Positions 1 through 8,745 of a stretch of 64,000 nucleotides of DNA are shown in pieces; position 1 is the stretch's first letter; each line of letters opens with the position of its first letter. Origin of the DNA: Gallibacterium anatis DSM 16844 = F 149 (GTDB lineage: Bacteria > Pseudomonadota > Gammaproteobacteria > Enterobacterales > Pasteurellaceae); contig NZ_KB903668.1 in assembly GCF_000379785.1 (NCBI RefSeq), positions 32,266 to 96,265 of the forward strand, in the 5' to 3' direction. A model generated the notes under the pieces. That model was not told the origin of the DNA and made no database searches. It saw only the letters and a program-made list of their open reading frames with translations. A program made the translations under genes and the position numbers.

Positions 1-2
1 TA

Positions 3-584
3 TTGCACTATCTACAGCAAGGTGCTAAACAGGTCATCGGCATCGATTTATCGACCAAAATGCTGGAACAAGCGGCTAAAAATCTTAAAAGTGCCGGATT
101 TAACACCGATCAATTTAAGTTGTTCGCCGGCGCAATGCAGGATTTATCACAATACACCGATCAACAATTTGATATTGTTACCAGTTCTTTCGCTTTTCAC
201 TATATCGAAGATTTTTCTGCGCTATTGCGACAAATTTACGCAAGATTGCAACCGAACGGATACCTTGTCTTTTCCCAAGAACACCCGATTGTCACTTGCT
301 ATCAAGGCGGAGATCGTTGGTTAAAAGATGAAAATAAGCAGCAAATTGCCTATCGCCTCAACTTTTATCGTGATGAGGGAGAACGGCAACGAAATTGGTT
401 TAAACAACCGTTTAAAACTTATCATCGCACCGTATCCACCATTGTAAATGATCTGATTAATAACGGATTTCAAATAGCACAATTACAAGAACCGATGCTT
501 GCCGATCAGCCGCAATGGCATCAAGAGTTTAAAGATCTGCAACATCGCCCGGTGCTTTTATTTGTAAAGGCGATAAAACAATAA
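3..584 (+). CDS. Class I SAM-dependent methyltransferase, 5' end cut by the window
   Basis: The visible 193 residues carry the later motifs of a class I S-adenosylmethionine methyltransferase. VIGIDLS, with its acidic residue, is motif II. FDIVTSSFAFHYIED is the motif IV/V region, and LQPNGYLVFSQEHP is the post-motif strand. The glycine-rich motif I that should precede HYLQQGA is absent, because the gene begins outside the window; the apparent TTG start at the edge is not real. The best family is the UbiE/COQ5-like methyltransferase_11 group. The substrate cannot be told. It is followed by about 100 bases before the his leader, so it is probably a separate transcription unit. Confidence 0.75.
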   Translation: MHYLQQGAKQVIGIDLSTKMLEQAAKNLKSAGFNTDQFKLFAGAMQDLSQYTDQQFDIVTSSFAFHYIEDFSALLRQIYARLQPNGYLVFSQEHPIVTCYQGGDRWLKDENKQQIAYRLNFYRDEGERQRNWFKQPFKTYHRTVSTIVNDLINNGFQIAQLQEPMLADQPQWHQEFKDLQHRPVLLFVKAIKQ

Positions 585-690
585 ACATTACTGAGAATTT
601 AAAATTTCTGCCAAATTTCGCAAGAAAAAACTTGCATAATCAAAAAAAATCGCATAGTTTAAACAAAGTTTTTCAATTAGGATTAAGCAA

Positions 691-738
691 ATGTTATTTA
701 TTCGTTACTCTCATCATCACCATCACGCTACTGAATAA
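691..738 (+). CDS. hisL: his operon leader peptide (15 aa, five consecutive His)
   Basis: The short frame reads MLFIRYSHHHHHATE, with five histidine codons in a row followed by a stop. This is the hallmark of the ribosome-stalling leader peptide that couples histidyl-tRNA charging to transcription of the his genes. It lies just upstream of mutually exclusive stem-loops and of hisG. It is too short for ordinary gene finders, and a longer frame overlapping it (632-814) is not a gene. AGGATTAAGCAA just upstream of the ATG offers a weak ribosome-binding site. Confidence 0.9.
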   Translation: MLFIRYSHHHHHATE

Positions 739-799
739 TCTTTCAGGCGTTTGGTATTGCTTGGAAGGTTCAACTTCCGAGAGTACGAATTTCAGTTAC

Positions 800-830
800 A
801 CCCTTCGGAAGTGATTTCGAAGGGTTTTTT
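800..830 (+). terminator. his attenuator (Rho-independent terminator with competing antiterminator)
   Basis: ACCCTTCG (800-807) pairs with CGAAGGGT (818-825), followed by a T run. The left arm overlaps TCGGAAGT (805-812), which can instead pair perfectly with ACTTCCGA (773-780). That segment can in turn pair with GGAAG at 763-767. This gives the classical A:B, B:C and C:D arrangement: stalling in the His codons of hisL would free B to pair with C and prevent the terminator. Confidence 0.88.
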
Positions 831-863
831 AATATTTAACAAATAGAAAAAGGAAATTACACA

Positions 864-1763
864 ATGTCAGATAAATCTCGTTTACGCATCGCCATGCAGA
901 AATCAGGTCGTTTAAGTAAAGAATCACAAGAATTACTCAAACAATGTGGGGTAAAAATTAATTTAAATGAACAACGTTTAATCGCTTACGCAGAAAATTT
1001 ACCGATAGATATTTTGCGTGTTCGTGATGATGATATTCCCGGATTAGTTTTCGATGGCGTGGTCGATCTCGGTATTATCGGTGAAAATGTACTGGAAGAA
1101 GAAGAACTTAGACGCCTATCCAGCGGCGATGAAGCCAATTATAAAATGTTGACTCGTCTTGATTTCGGTGGCTGCCGTTTATCATTAGCTGTGCCTCAAG
1201 ATGCAGAATATAACGGACCGGAATCGTTGAATAATATGCGTATCGCCACTTCTTATCCACAGTTATTGAAACGTTTTATGAATGAACGAGGCTTAAAATT
1301 CAAAAGCTGTTTATTGAACGGCTCAGTTGAAGTAGCGCCTCGTGCCGGATTAGCCGATGCCATTTGCGATTTGGTTTCTACCGGTGCGACACTTGAAGCG
1401 AACGGATTACGTGAAGTCGATGTTATTTATCGTTCAAAATCCTGCTTAATTCAACAAACCGGTACTTTAGATCCGGCAAAACAGCAATTAATCGATAAAT
1501 TATTAACTCGTATTCAAGGCGTAATGCAGGCGAGAGAATCTAAATACATTATGTTGCACGCGCCTAAGAGCAAATTAAAAGAGGTTGTCGCTTTATTGCC
1601 GGGGGTTGAAGATCCGACTATTCTACCGTTAGCAAACGAGGATGATCGTGTAGCACTCCATATGGTGAGCCAAGAAAATCTCTTCTGGGAAACAATGGAG
1701 CAATTAAAAGCGGTCGGCGCAAGCTCCATTCTGGTATTACCAATCGAAAAAATGATGAATTAA
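864..1763 (+). CDS. hisG: ATP phosphoribosyltransferase
   Basis: HisG catalyses the first step of histidine synthesis, joining ATP and PRPP to give phosphoribosyl-ATP. The 299-residue length is that of the long form, which has a C-terminal regulatory ACT-like domain for histidine feedback and needs no HisZ. The PRPP-binding loop [19 protein letters not shown] lies near residues 164-182, and the N-terminal [10 protein letters not shown] is typical. An AAAAAGGA Shine-Dalgarno sequence precedes the ATG. The gene follows the leader and attenuator and is 9 bases from hisD. Confidence 0.97.
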   Translation: MSDKSRLRIAMQKSGRLSKESQELLKQCGVKINLNEQRLIAYAENLPIDILRVRDDDIPGLVFDGVVDLGIIGENVLEEEELRRLSSGDEANYKMLTRLDFGGCRLSLAVPQDAEYNGPESLNNMRIATSYPQLLKRFMNERGLKFKSCLLNGSVEVAPRAGLADAICDLVSTGATLEANGLREVDVIYRSKSCLIQQTGTLDPAKQQLIDKLLTRIQGVMQARESKYIMLHAPKSKLKEVVALLPGVEDPTILPLANEDDRVALHMVSQENLFWETMEQLKAVGASSILVLPIEKMMN

Positions 1764-1772
1764 GGAATCGTT

Positions 1773-3059
1773 ATGAAGACGCTTATTTGGAATAATTTAG
1801 ATCAACAACAACACCGCCAAGCAATGCAACGCCCGGCTATCGGTAGTTCAAAAACAATTCAAGCGGCAGTGGATGAAATCCGTGAATTAGTGCTTTCTCA
1901 AGGCGATGCGGCGCTGTTTCAACTCAATGAACGTTTCGATAAAGTTAAATTAACCCAGCTAAAAGTAAGCAAACAACAGATTGCTGAAGCTGCAGATCGC
2001 ATTGCACCACCATTAAAACAGGCAATTCAGACCGCACAACGAAATATTGCAACTTTTCATCAGGCACAAAAACCACAACCTGTTGATTTAGAAACACAAG
2101 CCGGCGTTCGTTGCCAAGTATTAACTCGCCCTATCAATAAAGTCGGGCTTTATATTCCGGGTGGTTCCGCACCGCTGTTTTCAACGGTATTAATGCTGGC
2201 AACACCGGCAAAAATTGCCGGTTGTCGACAAATCATTCTGTGTTCTCCACCACCTATCACCGATGAAATTCTCTATGCTGCCTCTTTGTGCGGTGTAGAA
2301 ACCATTTATCAGGTGGGCGGTGCTCAAGCGGTAATGGCAATGGCATTCGGTACCGAGTCGATTCCGAAAGTGGATAAAATTTTTGGTCCGGGAAATGCTT
2401 TTGTGACTGAAGCAAAACGTCAAGTTAGCCAAGATCCTAACGGTGCTGCTATTGATATGCAGGCTGGGCCTTCAGAAGTATTGGTTATCGCTGATGAATT
2501 TGCTAATCCGGAATTTGTGGCAGCAGATCTGTTATCACAGGCAGAACACGGTGCTGACTCTCAAGTTATCTTGGTTACCACCAGTGAAACATTGGCACAG
2601 CAGACAGAATTGGCAATTCAACGCCAGCTTGCACAGCTGCCGCGTGCGGAAACGGCTGAAAAAGCGTTATCACACAGTCGTATTATTTTGGCACAGGATT
2701 TAGCGCAATGTGTTGAAATCAGTAATGATTATGCGCCTGAACACTTAATTGTTCAGGTGAAAGAGGCAAGAGCCTTATTGCCGCAGTTGGATAACGCCGG
2801 TTCAATTTTCTTAGGTGCGTATTCACCGGAAAGTATGGGTGATTATGCCTCCGGCACCAACCACGTTTTACCAACCTATGGTTATAGCAAAACCAGCTCC
2901 AGTCTTGGTTTGGCGGACTTTAGTAAACGAATGACCGTTCAGGAGTTAACGCCGCAAGGCTTCTTAGATCTTGCGCAAACCGTTGAATTAATGGCAGAAG
3001 CAGAACAGTTACAAGCACATAAAAATGCCGTTACCTTAAGATGTAACAGCTTAAAATAA
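1773..3059 (+). CDS. hisD: Histidinol dehydrogenase
   Basis: HisD performs the last two oxidations of histidine synthesis (histidinol to histidine, NAD-dependent, zinc enzyme). At 428 residues it is full length. Family motifs are in order: [54 protein letters not shown] (zinc and catalytic region), NDYAPEHL (catalytic Glu-His) and [14 protein letters not shown]. It ends the transcription unit: a strong stem-loop follows within 20 bases, and hisC and the later his genes are not here. Confidence 0.97.
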   Translation: MKTLIWNNLDQQQHRQAMQRPAIGSSKTIQAAVDEIRELVLSQGDAALFQLNERFDKVKLTQLKVSKQQIAEAADRIAPPLKQAIQTAQRNIATFHQAQKPQPVDLETQAGVRCQVLTRPINKVGLYIPGGSAPLFSTVLMLATPAKIAGCRQIILCSPPPITDEILYAASLCGVETIYQVGGAQAVMAMAFGTESIPKVDKIFGPGNAFVTEAKRQVSQDPNGAAIDMQAGPSEVLVIADEFANPEFVAADLLSQAEHGADSQVILVTTSETLAQQTELAIQRQLAQLPRAETAEKALSHSRIILAQDLAQCVEISNDYAPEHLIVQVKEARALLPQLDNAGSIFLGAYSPESMGDYASGTNHVLPTYGYSKTSSSLGLADFSKRMTVQELTPQGFLDLAQTVELMAEAEQLQAHKNAVTLRCNSLK

Positions 3060-3078
3060 GCAAATCTTAAGCAAATAA

Positions 3079-3110
3079 AAAGCGGGCAAATCCATCAAAA
3101 TGCCCGCTTT
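3079..3110. terminator. Bidirectional terminator between hisD and the dppA-like gene
   Basis: AAAGCGGGCA (3079-3088) and TGCCCGCTTT (3101-3110) form a perfect 10-bp GC-rich stem with a 12-base loop. A- and T-rich flanks lie on both sides. It sits between two convergent genes and can serve both. Confidence 0.88.
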
Positions 3111-3139
3111 ACTTTTGTGTTTTCTAAATTTTTTAAATT

Positions 3140-4744
3140 CTATTCAACAATATCAACACCATAAAATGCGTTATACCCGAACGGACTCTGTGCATAATTA
3201 CGAACACGTGGACTTAGCGGAGTATAACTGACCGAATGAGCCACTGGAATCCACGGCACTGCCTTATGGAAAATTTCCTGTGCCTGTTCGTATAACGGAG
3301 TACGCACATTTTTATCTGAAGTGACGATCGCTTTTGCCAACAAAGCATCAAATTCTTTATTACACCAACGAGAATAGTTACTGCCGTTATTAGCATTTTC
3401 ACAACTTAACAACGGCGATAAGAAGTTATCCGGATCACCGTTATCTCCCGACCAACCATAAATTCCGGCAGTAAACTCGCCGGCACGGGTACGCTTAATG
3501 TAATCGCCCCATTCATAGCTGACCAATTTTGCTTTTACACCAATCTTCGCCCAGTCATTCTGTAAAATTTCTGCGGTACGACGTGGATTAGGGTTGGAGG
3601 CTCGCACCACCGGCTGTACCCAAAGTTCGGTTTCAAAACCATCAGGGAAACCGGCTTCCGCTAACAGCTGTTTCGCTTTTTCCAGATCAAACGGATAATC
3701 CTGAATACTGTCGTTATAGCTCCAAATTGTTGGTGGCAAAGGACTTTTTGCCGGAATACCTGCCCCTTGATACACAGATTCAATGATCGCCGCTTTATCC
3801 GCTGCATAATTTAATGCCTGACGGACTTTTTCGTTATCAAACGGTTTTTTCTCTGTATTAAACGCAATATAAGCAACATTCAAGCCCGGTTGTGAAACCA
3901 GTTGAACTTTAGGATCTTTCTTCATTCGCTCAAGATCGGCAGCATTCGGGAAATCAATCATATCACACTGCCCTTTCTGCAATTTTGCATAACGCGCTGT
4001 TGCATCCGGTGTAATACTGAAAATTAACGTATCGATCGGAGTTTTACCACGCCAATAATCCGGATTGGCTTTATAACGCAACGCCTGATCCAATTTTGCA
4101 CCGGCAAAAATAAACGGACCGGTTCCAATCGGATCGGTATCCACTTTTTCCGGTGTTCCTTTTTTCATCATTTGATCCGCATATTCCGCCGAATAGATAG
4201 AAAGGAAATCCATTCCTAATGTCGGTAAAAAGGTCGCATCCGGACGAGTTAAGGTAATTTCTACCGTATTATCATCCACTTTTTTGACTGATTTTAATAA
4301 TTGCGGGAACTTCATCGCATTAAAGTAAGGATAAGTGCCTTTCGATACATTGTGGTAAGGATGATTCGGATCAAGCTGACGCATAAAAGAGAAAATCACA
4401 TCATCGGCATTGAAATCACGTGTTGGCTTGAAATTTTTACTACTGTGGAATTTCACGCCTTTTCTAAGATGCAGCGTATAAGTCAAATTATCTGCAGAAA
4501 TCTCCCAACTTTCCGCCAATCCCGGTTCAATCTCAGTTGATCCGCGCTTAAAGTTAATTAAGCGATCATAAACTTGCTGCGAACTGGCATTATAAGAAAT
4601 GCCATCCATTACCAATGCCGGACTAATTCCCTGCGGATAACGGCTGGTACAGTTAATAAAGGTTTTATCTGCATAAACAAAATTAGCCGCTCCTAATAAA
4701 GTCGCCGCCACTGCACTTAAAGCAAAAACTGATTTTAACTTCAT
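3140..4744 (-). CDS. dppA: Periplasmic dipeptide/haem-type binding protein of an ABC importer (DppA/HbpA family)
   Basis: This is an extracytoplasmic solute-binding protein of family 5, 534 residues from the chosen start. It matches E. coli DppA from memory over its whole length, with blocks such as PGLAESWEIS, FHSSKNFKPTRDFNADDVIFSF, DPIGTGPF, ITPDATARYAKLQKGQCD and GWSGDNGDPDNF. The start at 4744 is preferred over the ATG at 4777 because AGGAG lies just upstream and it yields a clean signal peptide (MKLKSVFALSAVAATLLGAA, cleavage near VYA-D). There is no lipobox, unlike the Haemophilus haem-binding lipoprotein HbpA. No permease or ATPase genes are adjacent, so it probably works with a Dpp system encoded elsewhere. 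The ligand could be dipeptides, haem or glutathione. Confidence 0.88.
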   Translation of the reverse strand: MKLKSVFALSAVAATLLGAANFVYADKTFINCTSRYPQGISPALVMDGISYNASSQQVYDRLINFKRGSTEIEPGLAESWEISADNLTYTLHLRKGVKFHSSKNFKPTRDFNADDVIFSFMRQLDPNHPYHNVSKGTYPYFNAMKFPQLLKSVKKVDDNTVEITLTRPDATFLPTLGMDFLSIYSAEYADQMMKKGTPEKVDTDPIGTGPFIFAGAKLDQALRYKANPDYWRGKTPIDTLIFSITPDATARYAKLQKGQCDMIDFPNAADLERMKKDPKVQLVSQPGLNVAYIAFNTEKKPFDNEKVRQALNYAADKAAIIESVYQGAGIPAKSPLPPTIWSYNDSIQDYPFDLEKAKQLLAEAGFPDGFETELWVQPVVRASNPNPRRTAEILQNDWAKIGVKAKLVSYEWGDYIKRTRAGEFTAGIYGWSGDNGDPDNFLSPLLSCENANNGSNYSRWCNKEFDALLAKAIVTSDKNVRTPLYEQAQEIFHKAVPWIPVAHSVSYTPLSPRVRNYAQSPFGYNAFYGVDIVE

Positions 4745-4872
4745 CTGATTACTCCTACGTAATAGTTTATTATGCATCCGAGATCAACTTCCGCATTATG
4801 GCGATATAGCATAGTCAATCAAAATTGAAACTGAAATAACAAAAAGTTTCGTTTTATAACTAAATTGAATAA

Positions 4873-6276
4873 CTATGATTTACCACGTTTATTCTGCATT
4901 ACAGCACCGACATCCGCACGATAGAACAGGAATGTTACCAACGATAATATGCCGAAAACAGATAAGGTAAAGAAGGTATAACTGAAATTCGCAATCAGCT
5001 CCGTACCTTGCGCTGTGTGCTGATAGTATAAGTTTAATACCACAGAAGCAGCGGCAATTCCTAAACTGATACCAATCTGTTGTACCACACTTAATAACGT
5101 TGTACCAGCACTAACTTGATCATCTTTCAATTCGCTGACCATTAAGGTATTGACACTGGAGAAAATCATTGAAATACAAGCACCGTAAAACATTATGCTG
5201 ATAATGCTCCACCATAATTGCTGATAGATACCGACCAAGCCTAAACAAAGAATAGCCAACGTTAATAACACACTGACGCAAATTAAAGTCTTTTTATAAC
5301 CGAATTTCACAATGATTTTAGTATTAATCGGCTTCATAATAATTGAACTGATTGCAAGCGGCACCATCATCATTCCGGCTTTATCCGGCGGATAGCCCAA
5401 ACCCAACTGCAACATTAACGGTAATAAAAAAGGCACACCGGCGGAAGAGAGCCTAATTAAAATATTGCCGATCATACTTAACGAAAACGTGGAATTTCTA
5501 AAGACTGAAAGCGGAAACAGCACTCGCTGTTTCCCTTTAGCATAAAACACATAACTTCCCACCAAGAGAAAACCGATAGCGACAAAATAGCAAGCTAACG
5601 CCTTATCATGCGCTGCTTCGCCGACAAAATCCAAGCCTAAAGTCGCCAACACGATTCCACCGGAAAAAAGGACAAAGCCGATAATATCAAATCTGCTCGC
5701 TTTCCCTGTTAAATTCGGCATATAAAAACGTGCACACACAATGCCGAACACACCAACCGGAATATTAATCAAGAAAATCCAATGCCACGACATATAAGTG
5801 ACCAGCCAACCGCCAAGTAACGGTCCCATAATCGGTCCGGTTAATCCTGCCATTGCCATTAAATTCCACGCCGATAACAACTGGCTTTTCGGCACTGCTT
5901 TGATCAAAGTTAATCTGGCAACCGGCATCATCATTGCACCACCGATACCTTGCACAATACGAGATAAAATTAAAACATTTAATGAAGAGGAAAATGCACA
6001 GAATATCGAACCAATCACAAACATCGCGACCGCATAACGGAAAACATTTAACGTCCCATAGCGATCGGCAATCCAGCCGCTAAGCGGCATAAACAATGCT
6101 ACGGTCAAGGCATAACTGATCACCGTTAATTGCATATTTAACGGCGATTCATTTAAATCTCGTGCAATGGTCGGCAATGAAGTGTTTAAGATCGTAACGT
6201 CGAGAGTTTGCATAAAAAACGCAACCGATGCGATCCACGCCAAGCCTCGATACTCTTTGCTTAACTGAGAAGCCAT
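4873..6276 (-). CDS. MFS multidrug exporter, DHA2 / MdtD-like
   Basis: This is an inner-membrane proton-coupled transporter of the major facilitator superfamily, 467 residues with about 13-14 hydrophobic segments. The N-terminal QTLDVTILNTSLPTIARDL and the helix 2-3 signature GWIADRYGT are typical of the DHA2 drug:H+ family. It aligns from memory with E. coli MdtD along its length (ASWHWIFLINIPVG, VNTLMVSELKDD). It lies 12 bases downstream of mobB and in the same direction, so it may be read through from there. The substrate is not predictable. Confidence 0.85.
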   Translation of the reverse strand: MASQLSKEYRGLAWIASVAFFMQTLDVTILNTSLPTIARDLNESPLNMQLTVISYALTVALFMPLSGWIADRYGTLNVFRYAVAMFVIGSIFCAFSSSLNVLILSRIVQGIGGAMMMPVARLTLIKAVPKSQLLSAWNLMAMAGLTGPIMGPLLGGWLVTYMSWHWIFLINIPVGVFGIVCARFYMPNLTGKASRFDIIGFVLFSGGIVLATLGLDFVGEAAHDKALACYFVAIGFLLVGSYVFYAKGKQRVLFPLSVFRNSTFSLSMIGNILIRLSSAGVPFLLPLMLQLGLGYPPDKAGMMMVPLAISSIIMKPINTKIIVKFGYKKTLICVSVLLTLAILCLGLVGIYQQLWWSIISIMFYGACISMIFSSVNTLMVSELKDDQVSAGTTLLSVVQQIGISLGIAAASVVLNLYYQHTAQGTELIANFSYTFFTLSVFGILSLVTFLFYRADVGAVMQNKRGKS

Positions 6277-6288
6277 AGACTACTTCCC

Positions 6289-6792
6289 TTAATGATGATT
6301 GAAATATTTAACAATAAAATCAGCGATCTGCTGTGGTTGATTAATATCTAACTGAGGTACATCTGTTGCGCTTAAGGATAAGCGATAATCCAACGCCAAT
6401 GCAATGGTGTAATCATCTATTTCAGGCAATGGCTTTTCCAATTGTTGGCGATGCAATAAAATTTTTGCAATCGGTTCCTGTTTAAACCCTTCCACCAAAA
6501 TCAGATCAACCAACTGCGGATCAAATTGGGCAGCAAGATAATCCAACGAAACCGGCGCGGGCGTTTCCGTCATCAACGCCCAACGTTGATCACAAGTCAT
6601 AATCACCTGTTTAGCGCCTGCCTGTTGCATTCGCCAACTGTCTTTTCCCGGCTTATCCAACTGCACATTGTGGTGTGTATGTTTGATCACTGCCGTACGA
6701 ATCCCGCGTGCTGCTAACAATGGCAATAACTTTTCCAGTAATGTCGTCTTTCCGGTACCGCTATACCCTGTAATACCCAGCATCGGGATCAT
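6289..6792 (-). CDS. mobB: Molybdopterin-guanine dinucleotide biosynthesis adaptor protein
   Basis: MobB is a small GTP-binding protein that assists MobA in making the molybdopterin guanine dinucleotide cofactor used by anaerobic molybdoenzymes. A Walker A motif GYSGTGKTT lies at residues 9-17. It is followed by the family motif KHTHHNVQLDKPGKDSWR and by LILVEGFKQEPIAKI. At 167 residues it is normal length. mobA is not adjacent. The gene sits 25 bases beyond the end of the ccm operon and may be cotranscribed with it, which would fit a role in anaerobic respiration. Confidence 0.93.
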   Translation of the reverse strand: MIPMLGITGYSGTGKTTLLEKLLPLLAARGIRTAVIKHTHHNVQLDKPGKDSWRMQQAGAKQVIMTCDQRWALMTETPAPVSLDYLAAQFDPQLVDLILVEGFKQEPIAKILLHRQQLEKPLPEIDDYTIALALDYRLSLSATDVPQLDINQPQQIADFIVKYFNHH

Positions 6793-6817
6793 TATTGCTT
6801 ACTCCTTTTTTATTGTT

Positions 6818-7717
6818 TTATTGTTGTGATGAATTTGGCTGTTGGCGTTGCATCTCTTGGCGCGCATTTTCAATGCTGCGCTCCAATAATTCACGTTTCG
6901 GATCATCTTTTGGCAACAGTTGCAACATCATATTCCAACTGACAATCGCCATTTTATAATCACCACGCTGAAAACTGTCAAATGCCAATAATCCTAATGC
7001 ATCAGCATTACTATGATCTTGACGAATCACTTCGGATAATAACGCTCGCCCTTTGCTATTATCATTTTGATCTTGAGAAAACATTAAAATTCTGGCGTAA
7101 GCCAATTTATAGGTAAGATCGCTCGGCTGCAATTGATAGGCTTTGGCGTAACTGTCCAGCGCTAACTGTGCTTTATCGGTTGCCATCGCCATTTGTCCCA
7201 TTAGCCACCAATATTCGGCATTTTCAGGATTACGTTGTAATTCCTGACGTAACGCAACAATAAACTGCTCCAATTCAGCATTGGATAATGGTTGTTTTTG
7301 TTCATCTTTCAAACGCTCAAAAAAGTGCGGTAAGTTTTGATAAGATTGCTCCAACATCTGTTCGGCTCGCCAAGATCCAACTGCAAAATAACTTGCTGAT
7401 GCCATTGTTAGCAACAACAAAAAACCGGAAACAAACCATATTTTACCAAACTGTCGCCCTGAAAGCGGTATCGCATTAGTCTGTTCCGGAATATCGGATA
7501 ACAACGACTGCTGTAATTCTGTTTTTAATTGTTGCTCGTTATCCAATAATCCCTGTGCCGCTGCCACTTCAATTTCTTTCACGCGATCGAAATAAAAGGC
7601 TTTATTAAATGCCTCACGTTTAATTTCCGTTGTTTTTTTAGGTTTGCGTAACAACGGTAAAAAACAGATAACGGCAATGACCAACGTTAATCCTAAAACA
7701 CTTAACCAAAAATTCAT
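6818..7717 (-). CDS. ccmI: Cytochrome c maturation protein CcmI (TPR apocytochrome chaperone)
   Basis: CcmI binds the C-terminus of apocytochrome c and presents it to the CcmF/CcmH haem lyase. The 299-residue protein has an N-terminal membrane helix (about residues 2-22), a second helix near residues 93-113 and a periplasmic C-terminal TPR region (NAEYWWLMGQMAMATDKAQLALDSYAKAYQL and following). In E. coli this part is fused to CcmH; here it is a separate gene abutting ccmH. It is the last gene of the ccmA-I operon and a paralogue of the NrfG-like gene at 46067. Confidence 0.9.
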   Translation of the reverse strand: MNFWLSVLGLTLVIAVICFLPLLRKPKKTTEIKREAFNKAFYFDRVKEIEVAAAQGLLDNEQQLKTELQQSLLSDIPEQTNAIPLSGRQFGKIWFVSGFLLLLTMASASYFAVGSWRAEQMLEQSYQNLPHFFERLKDEQKQPLSNAELEQFIVALRQELQRNPENAEYWWLMGQMAMATDKAQLALDSYAKAYQLQPSDLTYKLAYARILMFSQDQNDNSKGRALLSEVIRQDHSNADALGLLAFDSFQRGDYKMAIVSWNMMLQLLPKDDPKRELLERSIENARQEMQRQQPNSSQQ

Positions 7718-8194
7718 CTATGCTTTATCCTTTTTTAATATCTGCTGTAACCGTTGTTGCTGCGCCTCATCCAAATCTTTTTCTATGATATTATCTGCCG
7801 ACGGGTTGCGTTTACGCCAAAAAATGATAACGCCGACAACTAAAAGACATAGCGGCACTAACCATAAAACCAGTGTCGCAGCGGTAAGTGGCGGATCATA
7901 GGTTACAAAATTTCCGTAACGCACGACCATATAATCAATAATTTCCTGTTTGCTTTTTCCTTGTTGCAGCAATTCAAACACTTTAGATCGCATATCGGTC
8001 GCCACTAAGGCATTGGAATCAGCGATATTGTTATTCTGACATTGCGGACAGCGCAACTCCTGAGTTAATTGATGATAAGTTTGCTCCTGCTCAGTAGAAC
8101 TGAAATGTAACGCCTCAATCGCAGCATTGGCAGCAACGACATATCCGCAACATAGCAGTAGCGCAAACGCTATTTTTTTTATTTGGCTGAACAT
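7718..8194 (-). CDS. ccmH: Cytochrome c maturation thiol protein CcmH
   Basis: CcmH is a membrane-anchored periplasmic thiol oxidoreductase that keeps the apocytochrome CXXCH cysteines reduced. The LRCPQC redox motif (Cys49 and Cys52) follows a signal sequence. A second membrane helix lies near residues 103-125. At 158 residues it is the short, non-fused form. It overlaps ccmG by 16 bases, showing translational coupling. It is a paralogue of nrfF at 45622. Confidence 0.94.
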   Translation of the reverse strand: MFSQIKKIAFALLLCCGYVVAANAAIEALHFSSTEQEQTYHQLTQELRCPQCQNNNIADSNALVATDMRSKVFELLQQGKSKQEIIDYMVVRYGNFVTYDPPLTAATLVLWLVPLCLLVVGVIIFWRKRNPSADNIIEKDLDEAQQQRLQQILKKDKA

Positions 8195-8745
8195 ACCGCC
8201 TCCTTCGCATATTTCTCATAAAGCGGTTGCAATTTCTGCTGCCACACTTGCTGATTCACATCTCCGGCGTGGCGATAACGAATAATGCCTTGGCAATCAA
8301 CAATAAACGTTTCCGGCGCACCGTAAACCCCAAGATCCAAACCGAAACTGCCTTTTTGATCATTGATCACCTCTTGATAAGGATTGCCCAAATCATTCAG
8401 CCATTTTTGGGCTTTTTCAACGTCATCTTTATAGTTGATGCCAATGATGGTAATTCCTTGTTTCGCTAATTGATTTAAATACTGATGTTCAGCAAAGCAG
8501 GTTGGACACCAAGTTGCCCATACATTTAACAATAGCGGTTTTTGCTGTAAAAACAGCTGATCGTTATAAGATTTGCGCTGATCAAACAGATCAATTAGCT
8601 GTGTCGTAAGCGGCACTTTTTTGCCGACCAATGCAGACTCCAACGCTTTCGGATCTTCACCCTGTGCATTACGAATCAACGCTACTGTTGCAACAATGAC
8701 AAAGATCAAAAAGATAATTAACGGCAAATAGAGTTTTTTATTCAT
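8179..8745 (-). CDS. ccmG: Thiol:disulfide interchange protein CcmG/DsbE
   Basis: CcmG is a periplasmic thioredoxin-like protein that reduces oxidised apocytochrome c cysteines with electrons from DsbD. It has an N-terminal membrane anchor followed by a thioredoxin fold with WATWCPTC (Cys80 and Cys83). The GVYGAPETFIVD block carries the cis-proline loop. It is 188 residues, normal for the family. It overlaps ccmF by 8 bases and ccmH by 16. The gene at 45070 is a paralogue with a different active-site dipeptide. Confidence 0.95.
   Translation of the reverse strand: MNKKLYLPLIIFLIFVIVATVALIRNAQGEDPKALESALVGKKVPLTTQLIDLFDQRKSYNDQLFLQQKPLLLNVWATWCPTCFAEHQYLNQLAKQGITIIGINYKDDVEKAQKWLNDLGNPYQEVINDQKGSFGLDLGVYGAPETFIVDCQGIIRYRHAGDVNQQVWQQKLQPLYEKYAKEAVCSAK

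Noticed and set aside
632..814. A 60-codon plus-strand frame upstream of hisG
   Set aside because: It overlaps the His-rich leader hisL and the attenuator stems in another frame, has no family resemblance and no ribosome-binding site.
7323..7331. AAGTGCGGT, the core of the Haemophilus DNA uptake signal
   Set aside because: Only one exact copy was noticed by eye, inside ccmI. About 0.5 is expected by chance in 64 kb, so no enrichment can be claimed; the genome may use another uptake motif.
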